Shown piece by piece: positions 1 through 5,715 of a stretch of DNA of 5,834 nucleotides. This DNA is from Promethearchaeota archaeon (GTDB lineage: Archaea; Asgardarchaeota; Lokiarchaeia; Sigyniarchaeales; SOKP01), in contig JAUWHC010000198.1 in assembly GCA_030606095.1 (NCBI GenBank), forward strand, positions 1 through 5,834. Reading direction: 5' to 3'. A program made the position numbers and the translations under genes. Numbering within the stretch: the first letter of the stretch is position 1; the number at the start of each line of letters is the position of its first letter. The notes below the pieces were generated by a model. That model ran no database searches. It was given only the letters and a program-made list of their open reading frames with translations, and had not been told where the DNA came from.

Positions 1-123
1 GTTAAAGATAATTTTCGCAATAATATCCCCATTTTCTTCTTTAATTATACCTAATCTTTTAATTAAATAACCAATAGCAACTATAAAGATTGATATCAAA
101 AAAACTACATTTACGTCAGTCAT
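1..123 (-). CDS. AEC (auxin efflux carrier) family transporter, N-terminal part only
   Basis: Forty-one codons are visible, reading leftward from an ATG at 121-123 and open to the window edge, so only the N-terminus is present. The translation starts MTDVNVVFLISIFIVAIGYL and continues with IKRLGIIKEENGDIIAKIIFN. It contains one hydrophobic helix at about residues 5-22, ending in G-Y-L-I-K-R-L-G-I-I, then an acidic turn and A-K-I-I-F-N. This pattern (first helix, GYxxKRxG, then the 'sklvfN' that precedes LP in complete members) is typical of the AEC/Mem_trans family (PF03547) of secondary carriers, which are inner-membrane proteins of about 300 residues with around ten helices and varied small organic substrates. 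No Shine-Dalgarno is apparent before the ATG. The gene is divergent from the BKACE gene. The family call rests on pattern recognition of a short fragment; the substrate cannot be inferred. Confidence 0.68.
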   Translation of the reverse strand, partial: MTDVNVVFLISIFIVAIGYLIKRLGIIKEENGDIIAKIIFN

Positions 124-247
124 ATCAGCGGTAACTAATGTTTTTTTAGTAGATTATTAAAATATTTAAAATAATTAAATAATTATTTAATCTATTAAAA
201 TTGCTTAAAAATTGAAATAATAAATAATTCATTAGAAGTGAGAAAAA
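124..247. promoter_or_regulatory. Divergent AT-only intergenic region between AEC and BKACE genes
   Basis: These 124 bases separate two divergently transcribed genes and must hold both promoters. They are almost pure A+T from 150 on. On the minus strand, TTTAAATATT-like sequence at 161-170 could serve the AEC gene. On the plus strand, CTTAAAAA near 204-211 could serve the BKACE gene. A perfect 18-bp palindrome, ATTAAATAATTATTTAAT, lies at 174-191 between the two candidates, but palindromes of only A and T are expected by chance here. GAAGTGA at 235-241 is a plausible ribosome binding site six bases before the TTG start at 248. Exact promoter positions are guesses. Confidence 0.35.
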
Positions 248-1162
248 TTGAAACCTAATCTACTTTCAAATAAAAAAGTAATAATTACGGCAGCAATAAC
301 CGGTGGAATTCATGGCAAATGGGCAAATCCCGCTCTGCCATTAACAGCCGAAGAACAAGCGCAAACTGCACTTGAATGTTATGAAGCGGGAGCTTCTATT
401 CTCCATATTCATGTTCGCGGCGATGATGGTCAAAATACTGCAGATTTGAAATATTATGGTAAAACAGTAAAGCAAATTGGAGAAAAGTGTCCCATATTAA
501 GACAAATTGGAAATGGGATAGGCGCTAAAGTTGTAGAACATAAATTCACCACCAAATCGGGTAAAAAAAGAGTAACAACGGAAATTGTCCAACCTTCTTT
601 AGAAGAACGATTAAACCTAATAAATATAGAACCCGAACCTGAAATGCATACTATTAATGCAGGTTCATTCGAATTTAGAACTCCCTATGGAGGATCGTTA
701 TTCCTAAATCCACAAGATTTCAATCGCAAATATATTAAAAGGTGCAATAAAAAAGGGTTTGGCATAGAAATCGAGGTGTATGATTCCAGTCATATTACTA
801 ACGTTTTAGAATTTGTTGAGACTGGGCTATTAACACCCCCTCTACACTTTAGTTTAGTTTTAGGTATTAAAGGAGGCGCTGAGGCTAATCCCGCTAATCT
901 TTTACGCATGGTTGATCAAATACCAGAAGGATCAACGTGGCAAGTAGTTACTGTTGGTAAATTCAATTTACGTACGACTGTAATGGCTATGTGTATGGGA
1001 GGCAATGTAAGAACTGGTTTGGAAGATACTATTTATTATGGAAAAGGAGAACTTGCTCAAGGTAATGCTCAACTAGTAAAAAGAATGGTTAGAATCGCTA
1101 AAGAAATCGGAAGAGAAGTCGCTACTGTCGATGAAGCTAAAGAAATATTAGGAATAAAATGA
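248..1162 (+). CDS. BKACE (beta-keto acid cleavage enzyme, DUF849) family protein
   Basis: This is a complete 304-residue cytosolic enzyme of the BKACE family (PF05853). These Zn-dependent TIM-barrel enzymes condense a beta-keto acid with acetyl-CoA and cleave it to acetoacetate and a new CoA thioester; Kce of lysine fermentation is the prototype. The N-terminal strand VIITAAITGG (11-20) is typical. HIHVR at 53-57 supplies the two zinc histidines, H53 and H55. The C-terminal block GGNVRTGLED (251-260) supplies R255, the third zinc ligand E259 and D260, matching the R-x3-E-D spacing of Kce as I recall it. The protein is about 30 residues longer than Kce, and a basic segment at about 94-113 accounts for much of that. 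The start is TTG: GAAGTGA lies six bases upstream, and no ATG occurs before the conserved N-terminal strand. The substrate subgroup is unknown. A truncated second copy of its 3' end lies at 1731-1817. Confidence 0.93.
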   Translation: MKPNLLSNKKVIITAAITGGIHGKWANPALPLTAEEQAQTALECYEAGASILHIHVRGDDGQNTADLKYYGKTVKQIGEKCPILRQIGNGIGAKVVEHKFTTKSGKKRVTTEIVQPSLEERLNLINIEPEPEMHTINAGSFEFRTPYGGSLFLNPQDFNRKYIKRCNKKGFGIEIEVYDSSHITNVLEFVETGLLTPPLHFSLVLGIKGGAEANPANLLRMVDQIPEGSTWQVVTVGKFNLRTTVMAMCMGGNVRTGLEDTIYYGKGELAQGNAQLVKRMVRIAKEIGREVATVDEAKEILGIK

Positions 1163-1166
1163 AAAT

Positions 1167-1197
1167 CGTTGGAATTATTCAACGTGACTTATTTTTT
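1167..1197 (+). terminator. Possible terminator after the BKACE gene
   Basis: Five bases after the BKACE stop, CGTTG (1167-1171) and CAACG (1180-1184) can pair around a short AT loop, and a run of six T follows at 1192-1197. The stem is weak, but archaeal termination relies mainly on the T-run. If it works, the zinc-ribbon gene downstream would need its own promoter. Confidence 0.3.
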
Positions 1198-1276
1198 GGA
1201 CATTACCATAATTTCATACTAACATTTATTAATTGAAGTTAGATCACAATATATAATATCATTGAGAGTGAATTTG

Positions 1277-1720
1277 ATGAGTAGAAAAAAAAATACTTGG
1301 TTTGGATTTAACTTAACACAGAAACAATCTGTACACATATTTATTTTATCAATTGCTGGACTCTTCATTTCAGTATTTTTATTAATGACGATGGTGTACC
1401 CGTTAATAATGAATGTTATATATTATGATACTTATTATGGTCCTTATTATTATCCAGATGAATCTTATATTATTATTATGATTTTTAGCATGCTTCCTTT
1501 TATGTTTGTATCATGTGGGATATTTTTATTGAGTCTTTATTCCTTGATTCGATGCAGGAAAATTGCCAAATACTACTCTCCCTTAATTGATCCTGTGTTA
1601 GAACCGAAAACAAACTCCCGCTATACTAAAATTATACCAGACCCTATTGCCCAATTTTGTCCTAATTGTGGAAAACTAAAGAAAGGCCATGAAAAATTTT
1701 GCACTAATTGTGGGCAATAA
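1277..1720 (+). CDS. Small membrane protein: two TM helices plus C-terminal zinc ribbon
   Basis: I do not recognise an orthologue. The protein has 147 residues from the ATG at 1277. This start is preferred over the in-frame TTG at 1262 because GAGAGTGA (1264-1271) then sits five bases upstream as a ribosome binding site. Residues 1-17 are basic and polar. Hydrophobic helices span about 18-48 and 63-91. The loop between them (49-64) is dominated by tyrosine, with eight of sixteen residues. R-C-R-K follows the second helix. By the positive-inside rule both ends would be cytoplasmic and the Tyr-rich loop external. The C-terminus holds CPNC (128-131) and CTNC (142-145), a CxxC-x10-CxxC zinc ribbon of the type common in archaeal small membrane proteins. 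It lies between the intact BKACE gene and the remnant of a second BKACE copy. Its function is unknown; a membrane-tethered adaptor or sensor is only a guess. Confidence 0.75.
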   Translation: MSRKKNTWFGFNLTQKQSVHIFILSIAGLFISVFLLMTMVYPLIMNVIYYDTYYGPYYYPDESYIIIMIFSMLPFMFVSCGIFLLSLYSLIRCRKIAKYYSPLIDPVLEPKTNSRYTKIIPDPIAQFCPNCGKLKKGHEKFCTNCGQ

Positions 1721-1730
1721 TAATTGTGGA

Positions 1731-1817
1731 CTAGTAAAAAAGACGGTTAGAATAGCTAACGAGATCGGAAAAGATGTCGCTACTGTCGATGAAGCTAAAG
1801 AAATTTTAGGTATAAAA
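1731..1817 (+). pseudogene. Remnant of a second BKACE gene (last 29 codons)
   Basis: These 87 bases align without gaps to 1073-1159, the end of the BKACE gene; I count 77 identical positions. They translate as LVKKTVRIANEIGKDVATVD followed by EAKEILGIK, differing from the intact copy at five of 29 residues, mostly R/K and E/D swaps. A block of about 28 bases in the middle (GTCGCTACTGTCG onward) is identical. The native stop codon is lost (TGA in the intact copy, AAA here), and the frame stays open to TAA at 1845-1847, overlapping the end of the convergent UroD-like gene. Nothing upstream encodes the rest of the enzyme: the frame upstream runs antiparallel to no known family and lies inside the zinc-ribbon gene. 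An in-frame GTG at 1710 could in principle start a 45-codon peptide, but it has no ribosome binding site. This is best read as the stump of a former tandem paralogue. Confidence 0.85.
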
Positions 1818-1828
1818 AAATATAATAT
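1814..1828 (-). terminator. T-run terminator candidate after the UroD-like gene
   Basis: Read on the minus strand, the sequence just past the UroD-like stop codon is ATATTATATTTTTTT, ending in seven T. This is the simple U-rich type of archaeal terminator. It lies inside the open frame of the BKACE remnant, and the two strands converge here. Confidence 0.35.
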
Positions 1829-2986
1829 TTATAATTTCAATGGATAAACTCCGTATTTCTTAGTGGCTTCAATCATCCATTTTATATTTTGATAAGTCAT
1901 ATCTGGATGAGAATTAGAAGGAGATAACATGTAACCTCCACCACGACCAAGCCTTCTAATTGCGTATTTCACAGCATCTTCAACTTCTTTCTGGGTTCCT
2001 TTTACTAGAATATGAGATGTATCAATATTACCAAGAAGGCATAATTTATCACCAACCTTCTTTTTTACTAATTCTAAATCTACATAAGGTGGTTCAAGAC
2101 AATGCAAACCATCATACCCGGCTTCAAGCACGAAATCAAGCAGTGATGTGATGTCACCGTCTGAATGGAAAATGATTTTGCCTCCCCATTCGTGTACTGC
2201 TTCTGTGACTCGTTTCATACAAGGCAAAACGTATTTATCGATGTATTTGGGATTAATTAGTGGACCACTTTTAAATGCAATATCTCCACCTTCGAAGAAA
2301 ACTTTCGCTCCGCAGTCAGCGTAAACTTTGAAAACGCCTAATACAAATTCTGTAGTTTGTTCAAACCTTTCTTGAATTAATTTCGGATTTTTACGTAAGG
2401 CTCTCGAAAACGCGCCCATTCCCATTCCTTGCCATACGGGAGGAAACACGCTAGCGAAATCATCTTGAGCCATCATACAAAAATCAGGGTTTACGAACTT
2501 TTTTTTATGCCTTTGAATTGTTCTGAAAAACTTTTTGGCTCGCCTAAAGTGATCGTTTAAGTCAGGCTTAGGAAAATTTTCCCAATCTTCTTGATTTTTA
2601 ATCTGACCGTCAATATAATAGGGAAAGATATTTCCGTCGAGATTAATGATTTTGTATTTTCGACCAAATATATCGGTCATTTCTTCTTTACTTTTAAACT
2701 TAAATGGAATATACCCGACTCCACATGTATCGTAACCAATCGCTGCCGCAGTTTCTATCGCTCGTGAAAACACATTTATTTCCATTTCAGTCATGATGCT
2801 ATTGACTCGATCTATCCAGTCGTCAGGGTATTGTTGTTCGAGTTCATCGAAAACATCAAATGCGCTTCTAGGTGATTTTCCCAACACTTCATCACATATG
2901 ACTCCATCGACAGCTACAGCGTGGATTGGGACCCGATCTACGGGTTCGTGATTTAACGTTGCCCACACTCTTTCTTTACTATTCAT
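1829..2986 (-). CDS. UroD-like (MtaA/CmuA-type fold) family protein
   Basis: This is a complete 385-residue cytosolic protein of the uroporphyrinogen decarboxylase superfamily (PF01208), whose non-haem branch includes corrinoid methyltransferases such as MtaA/MtbA and demethylases. PVDRVP (15-20) is the typical N-terminal motif. The C-terminal barrel shows HSDGDI (274-279), LLDFVLEAGYDGLHCLEPP (282-300), GNIDT (319-323) and a GGGYMLSPSNSHPD stretch (349-362), then NIKWMIEATKKYGVYP. This is the pattern of the broad 'UroD family protein' group rather than HemE, and haem synthesis is unlikely. Classical MtaA/MtbA carry an H-x-C zinc pair and a later Cys; here the pair is H274-x-D276 and no Cys occupies the later loop, so methylcobamide:thiol methyl transfer is not assured. 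The ATG has no Shine-Dalgarno, and a TATA box lies about 27 bases upstream, suggesting leaderless expression. The GPH transporter gene ends 66 bases upstream on the same strand. Confidence 0.88.
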   Translation of the reverse strand: MNSKERVWATLNHEPVDRVPIHAVAVDGVICDEVLGKSPRSAFDVFDELEQQYPDDWIDRVNSIMTEMEINVFSRAIETAAAIGYDTCGVGYIPFKFKSKEEMTDIFGRKYKIINLDGNIFPYYIDGQIKNQEDWENFPKPDLNDHFRRAKKFFRTIQRHKKKFVNPDFCMMAQDDFASVFPPVWQGMGMGAFSRALRKNPKLIQERFEQTTEFVLGVFKVYADCGAKVFFEGGDIAFKSGPLINPKYIDKYVLPCMKRVTEAVHEWGGKIIFHSDGDITSLLDFVLEAGYDGLHCLEPPYVDLELVKKKVGDKLCLLGNIDTSHILVKGTQKEVEDAVKYAIRRLGRGGGYMLSPSNSHPDMTYQNIKWMIEATKKYGVYPLKL

Positions 2987-3007
2987 AATTAAGATTATTC
3001 AAAGTGA

Positions 3008-3017
3008 TTTTTATAAT
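3008..3017 (-). promoter_or_regulatory. TATA box of the UroD-like gene (leaderless)
   Basis: On the minus strand the sequence reads ATTATAAAAA, centred about 27 bases before the ATG at 2986. That is the spacing at which an archaeal TATA box would place the transcript start on or next to the start codon. The absence of a Shine-Dalgarno before this ATG fits a leaderless mRNA. Confidence 0.5.
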
Positions 3018-3029
3018 TAATTTAAATAT

Positions 3030-3040
3030 AAAAAAAAGAG
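3030..3040 (-). terminator. T-run terminator after the GPH transporter gene
   Basis: On the minus strand, CTCTTTTTTTA (eight T in total, on the complement of 3030-3037) lies about 15 bases after the transporter stop codon and before the TATA box of the UroD-like gene. It suggests that the two same-strand genes can be transcribed separately. Confidence 0.42.
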
Positions 3041-3052
3041 GATATATATTTT

Positions 3053-4468
3053 TTATTTCAAGTTGGGAATTATTCTCAATTCTTCTCTCATGTGTTTAAG
3101 TTTTTCTCCATGTAAACTATAAGATTTCATAGCTAAAAGTCCAATTATAAGTGCGATACTAGGAAAGACAACCATTATAGCTTTTAGACCTAATATAGCT
3201 AAATTTGGGTCTGCAGGTAAGACATATTCTTTGTCCCAACCTATATTTCCAAACATAAATCCAATAGTTAAAATAACAAAGATTATTGAGATTCGATGAA
3301 TAAAAGCGTTAATTCCATAAAAACTTGCAGATCGCTTAACTCCGAATTTAACCGCATCTTCGTCTATAACATCAGAGTGTAAAATGTCTACGTAAAACAA
3401 AGCTCCTGACAATGGAAACCCTTGAAGTGCTACAAGAAGAATAAATGCGATTTGAAACTCTTCTCCAGTTATAAATAAGAATGGAAACAGTGTACAAAGC
3501 CAAATTCCTAATGTTATCATGAAAGCATTTCGCATTCCGTATTTAAAGCCAAGTTTTTTGTGAATTGGCAATGCAAGTGCAGCAATGATAAAAGCTAACA
3601 TTAACGCTATCCCGACTATAAGCGAGCCACCTTCTTCAAATACAGGACCTCCTATAACGTGTTCAGCGTAAATGGGGATAATCAAAGGTAAAATGCTAAA
3701 ACAATACCAGACCGCGGTATTTGCTACAACAAACTTTACAAATGTTTTATTTGTCAATGTAATTTTCATCGATTGAAAAAACGATGGTCTTTTTTCGAAA
3801 TCTTCCGCCATTTCTACTTTTTCTTCAATCCCTTTCAAAAGAAACGGTATTGAAATTATAAACGTAAAAACTGCTACGACGATCGCCATCGTTAAATACT
3901 CGTTTTTCGCTTGGGGAATTAAGGCGGTCTTTGGAACGTAATCGGAAATAATTATCATCGGAATAAGCGAACTTAAAATTAAGGCAACTACGGTTAATCC
4001 CTTTATAAATAAGTTAGTAGCAGCTCTCTGTTTCTCATTTGGGAACATTTCTGGGAATAAGGCGTTTACATTTACATCAAACATAGTATAGAAGAACTCA
4101 AAGATAACTATCGTTGATAAAAAGTAAATAAACTCTAGCATTTTATCACTTGTATTAAAAGGTACGTAGAACATTAATATCACCATAACGCATAACGGAA
4201 TTATCGAAATGATTAGATAAAACTTTCTTTTTCCCCACTTTCCTCTATGTTTAGTCCTTTCCGAGAGTGCTCCGAGCATTGGATCGTTAACTGCATTCCA
4301 TATACCCCAGAGAACGTATGTAATTACCATTAAAGGCATAGGTATTTTAACCACTGTAAAATAGAAGGTAAAAATCAAGAATTGAAAGATTTGGTAAGTA
4401 AGCTGATCCGGAAATGCACTAAGCCCAAAAAGGAACTTCTTTTTAAATGTTAATTTCTCTTCACTCAT
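3053..4468 (-). CDS. GPH-family (MFS_2) sugar/organic-solute:cation symporter
   Basis: This is a complete 471-residue membrane protein of the glycoside-pentoside-hexuronide:cation symporter family (PF13347, related to MelB), with about twelve hydrophobic helices. Hallmarks are the loop after helix 2, NDPMLGALSERTKHRGKWGK (61-80), which is the family's DPxxGxxSDRTxxRxGRR signature. The NALFPEMFPNEKQRAATN segment (135-152) matches the 'LxPExxxxxxER' motif, and DILHSDVIDEDAVKFGVKR (361-379) is the C-terminal-half equivalent. The N-terminal SAFPDQLTYQ (17-26) places an acidic residue in helix 1, as in cation-coupled members. GPH carriers import sugars, glucuronides or other solutes with Na+ or H+; the substrate cannot be read here. 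In archaea these genes often neighbour UroD-like methyltransferase-fold genes, as here. AGGGA at 4475-4479 (read on the minus strand), six bases before the ATG, is a weak ribosome binding site. Confidence 0.9.
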   Translation of the reverse strand: MSEEKLTFKKKFLFGLSAFPDQLTYQIFQFLIFTFYFTVVKIPMPLMVITYVLWGIWNAVNDPMLGALSERTKHRGKWGKRKFYLIISIIPLCVMVILMFYVPFNTSDKMLEFIYFLSTIVIFEFFYTMFDVNVNALFPEMFPNEKQRAATNLFIKGLTVVALILSSLIPMIIISDYVPKTALIPQAKNEYLTMAIVVAVFTFIISIPFLLKGIEEKVEMAEDFEKRPSFFQSMKITLTNKTFVKFVVANTAVWYCFSILPLIIPIYAEHVIGGPVFEEGGSLIVGIALMLAFIIAALALPIHKKLGFKYGMRNAFMITLGIWLCTLFPFLFITGEEFQIAFILLVALQGFPLSGALFYVDILHSDVIDEDAVKFGVKRSASFYGINAFIHRISIIFVILTIGFMFGNIGWDKEYVLPADPNLAILGLKAIMVVFPSIALIIGLLAMKSYSLHGEKLKHMREELRIIPNLK

Positions 4469-4715
4469 TTTTTATCCCTAAATTCTAATTAAATTTTAAT
4501 TAAATTGGATTACATTATATCGTATTTAAAATTATACATAAATGAAGTTAATAATGAGCTCTTAAAAGGTAAATTCTGAAACTCTCTTCTGATAATATTC
4601 AATTATATTATATTTTACATCTAAGTTTTTAAGAATTAATTTGATTAAAACCTCTAAATAATCAATGTTAAATGCTGTTTTTGTAAAAAATGAAATAAAA
4701 TTTTAAAACATGGAA

Positions 4716-4730
4716 TTTATATTTATATTA
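4716..4730 (+). promoter_or_regulatory. TATA box of the DUF4332 gene
   Basis: TTTATATTTATATTA is close to the archaeal box A consensus TTTATATA. It would place the transcript start near 4748, giving a leader of about 30 nt that contains the purine-rich repeat before the ATG at 4780. Confidence 0.5.
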
Positions 4731-4754
4731 CATATATTAAAAAACTAATTTAAG

Positions 4755-4772
4755 AAAAGGAAAAGGAAAAGG
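4755..4772 (+). repeat. AAAAGG hexamer, three tandem copies, in the DUF4332 leader
   Basis: The unit AAAAGG is repeated three times without a mismatch and is followed by AAAAACT before the ATG at 4780. The last GG lies seven bases before the start codon, so the repeat overlaps the ribosome-binding position. It is purely purine and offers three equivalent AGG cores for 16S pairing. Confidence 0.75.
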
Positions 4773-4779
4773 AAAAACT

Positions 4780-5577
4780 ATGAAAATTATTGAGATTGAA
4801 GGCGTTGGGGAAAAATATGCAAAGATACTAGAAAAAGCTGCTATTGCAAATGTTGAAGACCTAATACCGTTAAAATGGAGCGAAATTAAAGAACTTGCTA
4901 AAACAACTAGTATTTCTTTAAAATTACTTGAAAAATGGCAAGATCATTCAGAATTAATGGTAATTAAAGGTATTGGACCCGAATATTCAGAAGTTTTAAA
5001 CAAAATTGGTATTGATTCTACAAGAGAACTTGCCTATCGAAATCCTAAGAATACTTTAGATAAAATTATTGAGTTTGACAAGAAACAACCTGATGTTATT
5101 AGAAAAATACCAACAGTTGAGGATATTGAAGGTTGGATTAATGAGGCAAAAGATATGTATAATGTGAAGAAAACTAAGACAACTCCTAAGGAAACCCCGA
5201 TTATTGAGATTGAGGGGATCGGTAAAAAATATGGAACAAAAATGGAAACTGCAGGATTTCTTGACGTTGAGAGTTTAATAGGATTAGACAGAGATGGCAT
5301 TAAAAAATTAGCAGAAAAAACAAAGATTTCAGAAAAATTAATAGATAAATGGGCAGAACACGCAGATCTAATGAGAATAAGAGGCGTAGGTCCAGAATAC
5401 GCTGAAATGATTAATGAAATTGGAATTGATTCAGTTAAAGAATTTGCTCAACGTAACCCGAATAACACGCTAGAACGCATAACGAAATTAGATAAAGAAA
5501 AACCTGATATGTTTAGAAGACCTCCAACATTAAACATGATTGAAGATTGGATTGAGGAAGCTAAAAAAATTAAATAA
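4780..5577 (+). CDS. DUF4332 protein with two tandem helix-hairpin-helix units
   Basis: This is a complete 265-residue soluble protein built of two copies of one unit: residues 3-126 and 141-264, offset by exactly 138 residues with no gaps and roughly half the positions identical. Each unit has two helix-hairpin-helix turns: IEGVGEKYAKIL (6-17) and IKGIGPEYSEVL (62-73) in the first, IEGIGKKYGTKM (144-155) and IRGVGPEYAEMI (200-211) in the second. Each then has an R-N-P-x-N-T-L segment (87-93, 225-231) and a W-I-x-E-A-K end (119-124, 257-262). This matches DUF4332 (PF14229), related to HhH folds that often bind DNA backbone non-specifically. Its cellular role is unknown; DNA binding is an inference from fold. 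A basic, proline-containing linker (128-140) joins the units. No signal peptide or membrane segment is seen. The gene has its own TATA box and downstream T-run, so it is likely monocistronic. Confidence 0.87.
   Translation: MKIIEIEGVGEKYAKILEKAAIANVEDLIPLKWSEIKELAKTTSISLKLLEKWQDHSELMVIKGIGPEYSEVLNKIGIDSTRELAYRNPKNTLDKIIEFDKKQPDVIRKIPTVEDIEGWINEAKDMYNVKKTKTTPKETPIIEIEGIGKKYGTKMETAGFLDVESLIGLDRDGIKKLAEKTKISEKLIDKWAEHADLMRIRGVGPEYAEMINEIGIDSVKEFAQRNPNNTLERITKLDKEKPDMFRRPPTLNMIEDWIEEAKKIK
4786..5157 (+). repeat. DUF4332 coding repeat, copy 1
   Basis: This is the first of two 372-nt units inside the DUF4332 gene, encoding residues 3-126. It aligns to copy 2 at a fixed 414-nt offset with no indels. 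The first 14 bases, ATTATTGAGATTGA, are identical in both copies, but elsewhere the DNA has diverged while the protein pattern is kept, so the duplication is old. Confidence 0.85.
5200..5571 (+). repeat. DUF4332 coding repeat, copy 2
   Basis: This is the second unit, encoding residues 141-264. It retains all the glycine hairpins, the R-N-P-N-N-T-L segment and the W-I-E-E-A-K end, so both units seem to be under selection. Confidence 0.85.
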
Positions 5578-5589
5578 CTATTTCTAAAA

Positions 5590-5606
5590 TTTTTCTCTCT
5601 TTTTTT
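5590..5606 (+). terminator. Pyrimidine-rich terminator after the DUF4332 gene
   Basis: TTTTTCTCTCTTTTTTT starts 13 bases after the DUF4332 stop codon. Two T-runs joined by CT repeats, without a hairpin, are the usual form of archaeal intrinsic terminator. Confidence 0.55.
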
Positions 5607-5715
5607 GAATGTTTGTCTTACAATTTAAAGAATAATTCATGAATTTTAAAATAGATAATTACATAAAACATAATTGTTTCTATAAGCTAAATAAATAAGG
5701 GAGTTTACTTAAAAA

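Larger units (their letters stand above)
4469..4779. other. AT-rich divergent intergenic region, no gene found
   Basis: These 311 bases lie between the divergent GPH and DUF4332 genes. Both strands are broken by frequent stops, and I see no conserved short protein, tRNA or clear hairpin. At the left end, TATTTAAA (4523-4530) could be the TATA element of the transporter gene on the minus strand. At the right end are the TATA element and purine-rich leader of the DUF4332 gene, listed separately. The middle, about 4560-4700, shows nothing I can assign. Confidence 0.6.

Noticed and set aside
174..191. Perfect 18-bp palindrome ATTAAATAATTATTTAAT between divergent genes
   Set aside because: It is built only of A and T in an almost pure A+T stretch; about one such palindrome is expected by chance in a window this size. 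Kept only as a note in the intergenic entry.
1262..1276. TTG start at 1262 for the zinc-ribbon protein
   Set aside because: It would place the GAGAGTGA ribosome binding site inside the coding region; the ATG at 1277 lies at the correct distance from it.
1960..2151. 63-codon open frame on the plus strand
   Set aside because: It lies wholly antisense inside the well-supported UroD-like gene, has no family pattern and no ribosome binding site.
1829..2986. HemE (uroporphyrinogen decarboxylase) of haem synthesis
   Set aside because: The HSDGDI, GNIDT and LSPSNSHPD motifs belong to the broad UroD-like group, no other haem gene is nearby, and the length and N-terminus fit the non-haem branch better.
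4540..4600. Possible C/D-box small RNA in the GPH-DUF4332 gap
   Set aside because: CTGA-like D boxes occur, but no sequence close enough to the C box RTGATGA is present, and there is no terminal stem.
5034..5300. 88-codon open frame on the minus strand
   Set aside because: It is antisense to the DUF4332 gene; its hydrophobic look comes from the complement of charged-residue codons.
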